Assembly: GCF_052857255.1 (NCBI RefSeq)
Contig: NC_135505.1
Coordinates: 28,395,999 to 28,459,998, forward strand
Source of the DNA: Amblyomma americanum
Taxonomy: Eukaryota; Arthropoda; Arachnida; Ixodida; Ixodidae
DNA length: 64,000 nt
Reading direction: 5' to 3'
The notes beneath the pieces are model-generated. The model was given only the letters and a program-made list of their open reading frames with translations, was not told the DNA's origin and did no database searches. Positions 57,707 to 64,000 of the stretch are shown here, one piece after another (positions within the stretch are counted from its first letter, which is position 1; each line of letters starts with the position of its first letter). A program made the translations under genes and the position numbers.

Positions 57707-59670
57707 ATGAAGTGATTTCCGTGGCGAACGTTTTGTGCCGACTACTCAAAAAGGCACAAACAGAGAATTGAAAAAGGGCGTAATTTTCGCAGTGTAAAGA
57801 CACTCAATGTCGCTGCTCTCAAAAAGGTCCTACTTCCCGAAGAAGCTCTCCGAGTACGAGAAAGTGACTTCATCTGTCAGAATTGTTACCGTCGGTTCAA
57901 GGAAGACATAGATAATATGCAGGCAGAGTCAACCGAAACATTACAAGAATTCCGCCCTGGGGAAGAAATCGTAGAAAATTTAAATTAAAGTGTCAGCCTT
58001 ACCTCCGAAATCTCGCCCCTAAAGACACCGAGTGCTCTAAAAAAACGCCTCAGACTTTCCTATGCAAAGCGAAAGCAGGAAGAGGTGGAAAGAGCTATGG
58101 TGACGAAAATACGATCGGGGATACAGGCAGCATATAATGTCCCAGAGAGTTCGCGTGCGTCAGAAGAAAAGTGTGCGCAATGCAGCAGTTGGGAGGACAG
58201 CCTACATGCTGCCTACAATAGGTGTACGTCCTTTCAAGAGCGTTGCCAGCTGCTGACACTGCTACCACGAAACCTAACCGTGAAATATGTGCAGGAAGTT
58301 GTTCCAGAGGCAACGAGGTACGTTATCCAAAAATCGAAGAAGATGGTGAATGAGGAAGGCGTTTGGTCAACACAGGAGAGATATACAAGATGCAGACTAC
58401 AGCAGAAAGACATAACCACCGTTTTAGAATATTAAACATGAATGAACTCGATTGTTCTAGACAGACTCCGAACAAAAGGATGTTGTGATAATCGAAAAGG
58501 AAGGAGGGAGAGAAAGAATGGATACCTAAACGCTTCATGACGCGGTCCTTGCGAGAAGCATTCCGCCTCTACAAGCAAGCTCACCCTTCCTCCCAGGTTG
58601 GCCTCACAAAATTTATATCCTTGCGTCCTAAGTGGGTGAAATTTTCGCCACAGTGGCAAGTGTGTGTTTGTGTGTGCTGTGCAAACTTTCAGTTGTGCCT
58701 CGTGGGACTGCAGAACGCGTCCGGAAGGTAGCTTTCTCCCGAAGATATGTAGAGCCTCTGCGTATGCCAGGAACCTACTGCGTCGTGTTTCCTTAGGAAT
58801 TGTAAGCACTGTCCACAAGATGGCATTTTCACTTCGAAAAATTTTGAAATGAGCAGCGAGGACGAGGTGTTGATTGCTTCATGGGAATACGGTGAGCTCG
58901 TTAAAAATACTCTGAACGCTTCATCATTTATGAGAGAATTTCTAAGAATGACCATGAAATGGATTCCCCACCACTATATTAGATCTGTACAAGCAAGAGC
59001 AATACATGAAGAAAAACGCAGCTGCAAAAGAGGTGCAATTGTTTTGCATTTTGATTTCTCCGAAAACTGGACAGTTGTGCTTCCAGACGCAGTACAAGCG
59101 TACCATTGGCAGAAAAAGCAGGTGACCGTGTTTACTTGCGTTGCCACGTCAACAAAACCGACTCGGAACTCCGCCGTTATTTCCGACGATATGTCTCATG
59201 ATTTAGCTCATGCGTGCTTACCTCTGTCGAAAATCAAAGCACACCTTGAAGGCAACGCGCCAATTTATACCAAGATAACATATGTGAGCGACGGGGCTCC
59301 CGCTCACTTCAAGAATAAATATCAGTTTCATGAGCTAAACGCAGTGAATGTCAAGAGACGAAATGGATGTTTTCGGCCACTGGACACGGCAAAAATGCTT
59401 GCGACAGCGTTGGTGGGCTTGTGAAATATCGAGCATCACACCACAACTTGCGGAAGCCTGCAAGTGAGGTCATACAAACAGCCAGCGGCTTCGTAGACGC
59501 AATTCAAGGAACGCTAATGAACATCACCATTCTGGAGCTCCCACAGAGGGAGCTTGCAGACTTTCGCGAAACGAAGAAGGAAGAATGAAAAATGGCAAAG
59601 TGCTTGGAGTTCAGACGCTCCATATGTGGAAGTACGTTAAAACAAATGAAGACAGTGCATCCTACGTGGC
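57707..59670 (+). pseudogene. Transposase-like gene of the long-TIR transposon, broken
   Basis: From about 57716 one frame gives FCADYSKRHKQR, a basic region and DFICQNCYRRF (Cys-x2-Cys, zinc-finger-like), then a stop at 57986. The same frame continues to 58435. A shifted frame from about 58540 reads EAFRLYKQAHPSSQVGLTKF, SLRPKWVKFSPQW and a Cys-rich segment. A third (58849-59424) contains LHFDFSENWTVVLPDAVQAY and ITYVSDGAPAHFKNKYQFHE. After another shift, ATGHGKNACDSVGGLVKYRA follows. I recall proteins with the SDGA-HFKN and HGK-CD-GG signatures as abundant uncharacterised arthropod proteins. The Asp residues in DFSEN, SDGA and CDSVGG could form an RNase H-fold triad, which is inference. At least three frame breaks make it inactive. 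Confidence 0.62.
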
Positions 59671-60309
59671 CTCCACCGCTGCTTCGGAATGGAAGAGACT
59701 GTGATCTGGTTTGTGCTTCGTGCTGGACAATATACTGTGCGCATACCGACTTCAAGCGCTGCCGTTTATTTCTTGTTACGATTTTCTGAATTGCAATCAG
59801 CACATAAAGCGGCATCCCATTTGTAAATTGCGTCCCTATTAAAACTACTCCTGATTAAAAATCTTGCAGATAAATTGTTCCTCTCAGAAGACGACGTTCT
59901 GTGCCCTGACATTGCCCTGTAGAACCTTTGAACACAGAGGTAAACAGATCCAGGTACGGAAACGTCGGCTTCAGAAACACATTATTATAAATTTTTATAT
60001 ATAAAAATTTTTCTAAGAAAAGACAAATGATCTAATATTTTTAAAGAAACTATTACATACCAATGTACCTTACGATAAATTAGAGAATACAAAAAAAACG
60101 TTTTACCGCAAGCAGCCAGTTCATCAGGTGAAATAGCGAATTTATTTCCATTTTGACGCATTAAGAACGCCGCTAACAAACGAGTAGAAGCTGTAGAAAC
60201 ATTCAGAATGGTTCGCATATTGTGGTAAATGAACTGTAACCACGTTCAGTGAGTGCTAAATCAAATTTCTGAGAGTTACTATTTCTAAGAGGCAGTAATA
60301 AACAATTCT

Positions 60310-61184
<875 letters not shown>

Positions 61185-61422
61185 GAGTATACTCCTCATT
61201 TAAGGAAACATTTTTATTTGACTCGACGTTTCGATCGGAGGACCGATCTTTTTCAAGAGGGACCATACAGTGCATGGGCGCGTGTTCTTATAGCATGGGA
61301 CTTGACACACAGAAGGCTTAAAAAGAAAAGAAATAAAGAAAAGTAAAGAAAAGAAAAAATGGGGGAAGGGGCGGCCGGGAGAACGGAACACAACTGACAC
61401 CTCGTCGCGCATCCGTGAACTC

Positions 61423-61426
<4 letters not shown>

Positions 61427-61491
<65 letters not shown>
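61427..61491. repeat. (CA)n microsatellite
   Basis: About 33 CA units within the 3' UTR of the Penelope-like element. Confidence 0.97.
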
Positions 61492-61498
<7 letters not shown>

Positions 61499-62012
61499 CG
61501 AAGCGAAAGAGGGAGGCCGAGCTGGGTGCGTACGCGGCTACTGCGACAAGAAAAAAGAAAAAAAGAAAAAGAGAGGGAGAGAGAGGCAAAAGCAGAGAAA
61601 AAGGGGAAAGCAAAGAAGATACGTGGTGAGGCTTAACAAAAGAAGGGATGCGTCCGCCAATTGTGGGTTTCGGTATGCCTCTGTCCGCGTATGTGCGGCC
61701 CCGAGCGGCTCCGAAAGATGGCCCGGGCGAGGCGGAACAGGTTGAGACCGCCCAAAGTGGCTCCAGATGGTGACACGCGAGCCGCTAAAACCAGATGAGC
61801 TTCCCATAGGAGGACCAGATGTAAAGGCTTGTTGACAGGAATGCAAAAAAAAAACAAAAGATATAGCACAGAGAAATTTCAAAAAATGAAAAATATATAA
61901 AAATCACAAAAAAGAAGAAAGAGAAGGGGACATATGGCCCTCGAGGGACCAAAGAATGAGTTGAACGGTGGATGGAAACAAGCCGAAACTGACATGCAGC
62001 AGGGGTATGACC

Positions 62013-63881
62013 TCAGACGACTCGGTCAGTGGTTGTACTTTGTCTAATAGGGTTGAAATTTTCTTTGGTTTCTGCCATCGAAAGAGACGATAGGGTGCCA
62101 TGGTTTTCGTTGATGCCCTTTTGGACTGTGTTAAATTTCAAAATAAAGTATGATTCGCGTTGTTCGCGCTCCCGGGTGTTTTTAAAGCTACTCTGCAATA
62201 TCGTTACTTTAAGTTTGTCAAACTCGTGGCCTTTTTCGCGGAGGTGTCTCGATAGTGGGAGGCCAGGGAGAGATTGAGTATGTGAGCGGTGGTTATTAAA
62301 TCTTAATCGGAAGGAATTGTCTGTTTGGCCAATGTACTGCATCTGACATTCGCCGCACTCGAGCATGTAAACAATATTACTGGAATCGCAATTTAAGTCC
62401 TCTCGGATAAAATGTTTGAAATCTGAATGGGTGCTTTTAGTCAGTGCTGTGGTTTGCATGTGTTTGCAAACTTGGCATCTGCTCTTTCCGCAAGGTGTGC
62501 AACCCACCGGCCTCGGTTTATTAACCGTTGAGTGCACAAGGTGATTTTGTAAATTTTTTGGCCTTCTGTATGTTACCCGGGGGACCAATGGAAAAAATTT
62601 TGAGAGCCGCTCACTTTGTTCTATGATATTGAAGTGTTTTTGAAGGATTTTGTTAATATTCGGTAGGTTGTCTGTGAATGTCAGTACTAGATTAGAGCGA
62701 TGCGGTGTTGGCGGGGATTCCGCAGGGATGTGATTACGGTTAGTAACTTCCGCCCTTTTAATGGCATCGTCGATGATTGAAGGCGGGTAGCGCTGTTTCT
62801 TAAGAATTTCGCCCATGTGTTTAGCATTTTTTTGAAAATCTTCTGCTCGAGAGCAAATGCGTTTGAATCGGATAGCCTGTGAGTACGGAATTGAAGTTTT
62901 GCAATGGCGTGGGTGGCAACTGTTGAAATGAAGATACTGTTGTCTGTCTGTGGGTTTTTTATAAATGCTAGTGATTAATGCACCCCTGTCAACACGAACA
63001 AGCACATCAAGGAAGTTAATGCTATTAGTTGAGTACGTGTGTGTAAAAGAGATATTTGGATGTATGTTGCTGAATGAGGTGATGAACTGAATTAGTTTTT
63101 CCTCTGTCTCTGCCCAAATTATGAATATGTCATCAAGAAAACGTTTATAAAAAGCCGGTTTGGTTGGATATGAGGAAAGGAAGTCTGATTCAATTTTGTT
63201 CATAAATATGTTGGCGTAATTTGGTGCCATTTTTGTGCCCATAGCCGTACCACTCGTTTGAAGATAATATGAGTTATTGAATTCGAAAGTGTTATGTTTA
63301 AGGACCAAATTTGCAAGCGTTTCGATGGCACTTGGACTGGGAGAGTCTAGGATTCTGTGTTCTTTATAGGCTCCGACCATGGCCTGTATTCCGTCGTCAT
63401 GGGGGATATTAGTGTAAAGTGACACCACGTCCATGGTAACTAGGAAAGCGCCATGAGGGAAGGCGACATCGGATAATTCTCTCAGGAAGTGGCTAGTATC
63501 TCGTATGTAAGATGAATGTTTCGGAGGTATATGTTTGATGAGGGAATCGATGTAATCGGAGATCGGTTCTGTCATTGTGCCGACACCAGAAACAATAGGC
63601 CGTCCCGGATGATTCTCTTTGTGTATTTTCGGAATTATATAAAAGCGCCCCGTGGAGACATTTTTTGGCGTCAGCGCCTTACTTATTCGCCATGGTAATT
63701 CACCTTCATCGGTTAGTTTATTCAGAGTTTTTGCTATGATCCTCTGGTGTTCAGATGCGGGGTCTGATGATATTTTCTTATAGAATTTTGAGTCGTTGAG
63801 TTGGCGGTTGGCCTCCTGAATATAATCATCTTTGTCCAAAATAACTAAGTAACACTCCTTTCTCCCTCCTCTTGAGCTCAC
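62013..63881 (-). CDS. Penelope-like reverse transcriptase/GIY-YIG endonuclease, N-terminus incomplete
   Basis: The 622-codon open frame carries KALTPKNVSTGRFYIIPKIH, GRPIVSGVGTMTEPISDYID, VTMDVVSLYTNIPHDDGI, GTAMGTKMAPNYANIFMNKI and the catalytic box FLDDIFIIW. A Cys-rich linker follows (CTPCGKSRCQVCKHM). A GIY-YIG nuclease comes last (VYMLECGECQMQYIGQTDNS, with RLRFNNHRS and a Glu in REQRESYFIL). This combination defines Penelope-like elements, whose RT is related to telomerase. The frame starts at a GTG only by convention; it stays open upstream into the inverted tail, so the true N-terminus is missing or altered. No internal stop over 1.9 kb makes it the best-preserved retroelement ORF here apart from ORF1 at position 41. 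Confidence 0.88.
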   Translation of the reverse strand: MSSRGGRKECYLVILDKDDYIQEANRQLNDSKFYKKISSDPASEHQRIIAKTLNKLTDEGELPWRISKALTPKNVSTGRFYIIPKIHKENHPGRPIVSGVGTMTEPISDYIDSLIKHIPPKHSSYIRDTSHFLRELSDVAFPHGAFLVTMDVVSLYTNIPHDDGIQAMVGAYKEHRILDSPSPSAIETLANLVLKHNTFEFNNSYYLQTSGTAMGTKMAPNYANIFMNKIESDFLSSYPTKPAFYKRFLDDIFIIWAETEEKLIQFITSFSNIHPNISFTHTYSTNSINFLDVLVRVDRGALITSIYKKPTDRQQYLHFNSCHPRHCKTSIPYSQAIRFKRICSRAEDFQKNAKHMGEILKKQRYPPSIIDDAIKRAEVTNRNHIPAESPPTPHRSNLVLTFTDNLPNINKILQKHFNIIEQSERLSKFFPLVPRVTYRRPKNLQNHLVHSTVNKPRPVGCTPCGKSRCQVCKHMQTTALTKSTHSDFKHFIREDLNCDSSNIVYMLECGECQMQYIGQTDNSFRLRFNNHRSHTQSLPGLPLSRHLREKGHEFDKLKVTILQSSFKNTREREQRESYFILKFNTVQKGINENHGTLSSLSMAETKENFNPIRQSTTTDRVV

Positions 63882-63905
63882 AAACTTAAAACGTCCATCT
63901 GACGC

Positions 63906-64000
63906 GAGAATACTACGGTCCTGAAGAAGACCGCACCGCGGTCGAAACGTTGATAAGTAAATGTGTCGCTGTAGAAGTGCCCACTTCTCTTAAATCTATA
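63906..64000 (+). mobile_element. Inverted Penelope-like tail at the window edge
   Basis: GCGGTCGAAACGTTGATAA through GTAGAAGTGCCCACTTCTC and AATCTATA matches the right arm of the palindrome at 56090-56146. Its orientation is opposite to the ORF at 62013-63881. It continues past the window end. Confidence 0.75.
63913..63974 (+). ncRNA. Hammerhead-ribozyme-like fold in an inverted Penelope-like tail
   Basis: On the plus strand: CTACGGTC (63913-63920), CTGAAGA (63921-63927), helix II GACCGC/GCGGTC with an ACC loop (63929-63943), GAAAC (63944-63948), a short helix III with wobble pairs, then GTC (63965-63967) and GCTGTAG (63968-63974). The last segment pairs with CTACGGTC, giving helix I with one bulged T. 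These are the type I hammerhead core boxes in order. One unpaired A at the base of helix II and the weak helix III leave activity uncertain. Penelope-like elements are known to carry such motifs. It lies on the strand opposite the adjacent ORF. Confidence 0.55.

Noticed and set aside
61200..61262. Active hammerhead ribozyme at the sense 3' end of the Penelope-like element
   Set aside because: The hairpin, GAAAC and GTC are present on the minus strand, but the CTGANGA box has decayed (TTGAAAA), so cleavage is not expected.

Overview
This is animal nuclear DNA, most likely from a hard tick (Ixodidae, probably metastriate). Four things point there: multiple copies of a tRNA-derived SINE that begins with a CCGCCGCGGTGGCTCAGTGG-type head and resembles the Ruka family I recall from Rhipicephalus; a dense mixture of I-like, RTE-like and CR1-like non-LTR elements, Ty3/Gypsy elements and a Penelope-like element; long (TA)n and (TG)n tracts; and canonical GT-AG splice signals. 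The species is inferred from recalled repeat families, not from a search.

Layout. 1-5200: a near-complete I-like retrotransposon (+) whose ORF2 carries two frameshifts. 5200-10660: decayed repeats, SINEs, a Gypsy gag fragment, a fold-back repeat and microsatellites. 10658-19479: a Ty3/Gypsy element (+, order gag-PR-RT-RH-INT). Its 5' LTR is split by a non-LTR element, which is itself interrupted by a 119-bp fragment. 20100-27054: a second I-like element (-), with a 220-bp triplication near the end of ORF2 and ORF1 split by another non-LTR fragment. 27437-29581: a 5'-truncated CR1/L2-like element (+) with an AAAT tail and a 154-bp hairpin insertion. 30620-43994: the only convincing host gene, on the minus strand. 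It has two exons, about 164 codons, and a 12.9-kb intron filled with repeats. It looks like an LRAT/HRASLS-type permuted papain-like protein. 44727-49235: nested SINEs, a small ORF behind a duplicated CRE-bearing repeat, and another SINE-like repeat. 49236-55897: a second Gypsy element (-) with the unusual order gag-PR-INT-RT-RH, its 3' LTR fused to an inverted LTR. 55990-56145: a palindrome of Penelope-like tails. 56185-61022: a DNA transposon with terminal inverted repeats of about 0.7 kb and a broken transposase-like gene of a family I cannot name. 61183-64000: a Penelope-like element (-) with RT and GIY-YIG domains, followed by an inverted tail that can be folded as a hammerhead ribozyme.

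Almost every coding region belongs to a mobile element and is broken by stops or frameshifts, so the window reads as a record of successive insertions around one small gene. Element borders repeatedly coincide with (TA)n tracts, which suggests that these tracts are favoured targets or are generated at element ends. The features most worth following up are the long-TIR transposon, the INT-before-RT Gypsy, the hammerhead-like fold in the Penelope tail and the LRAT-like gene.
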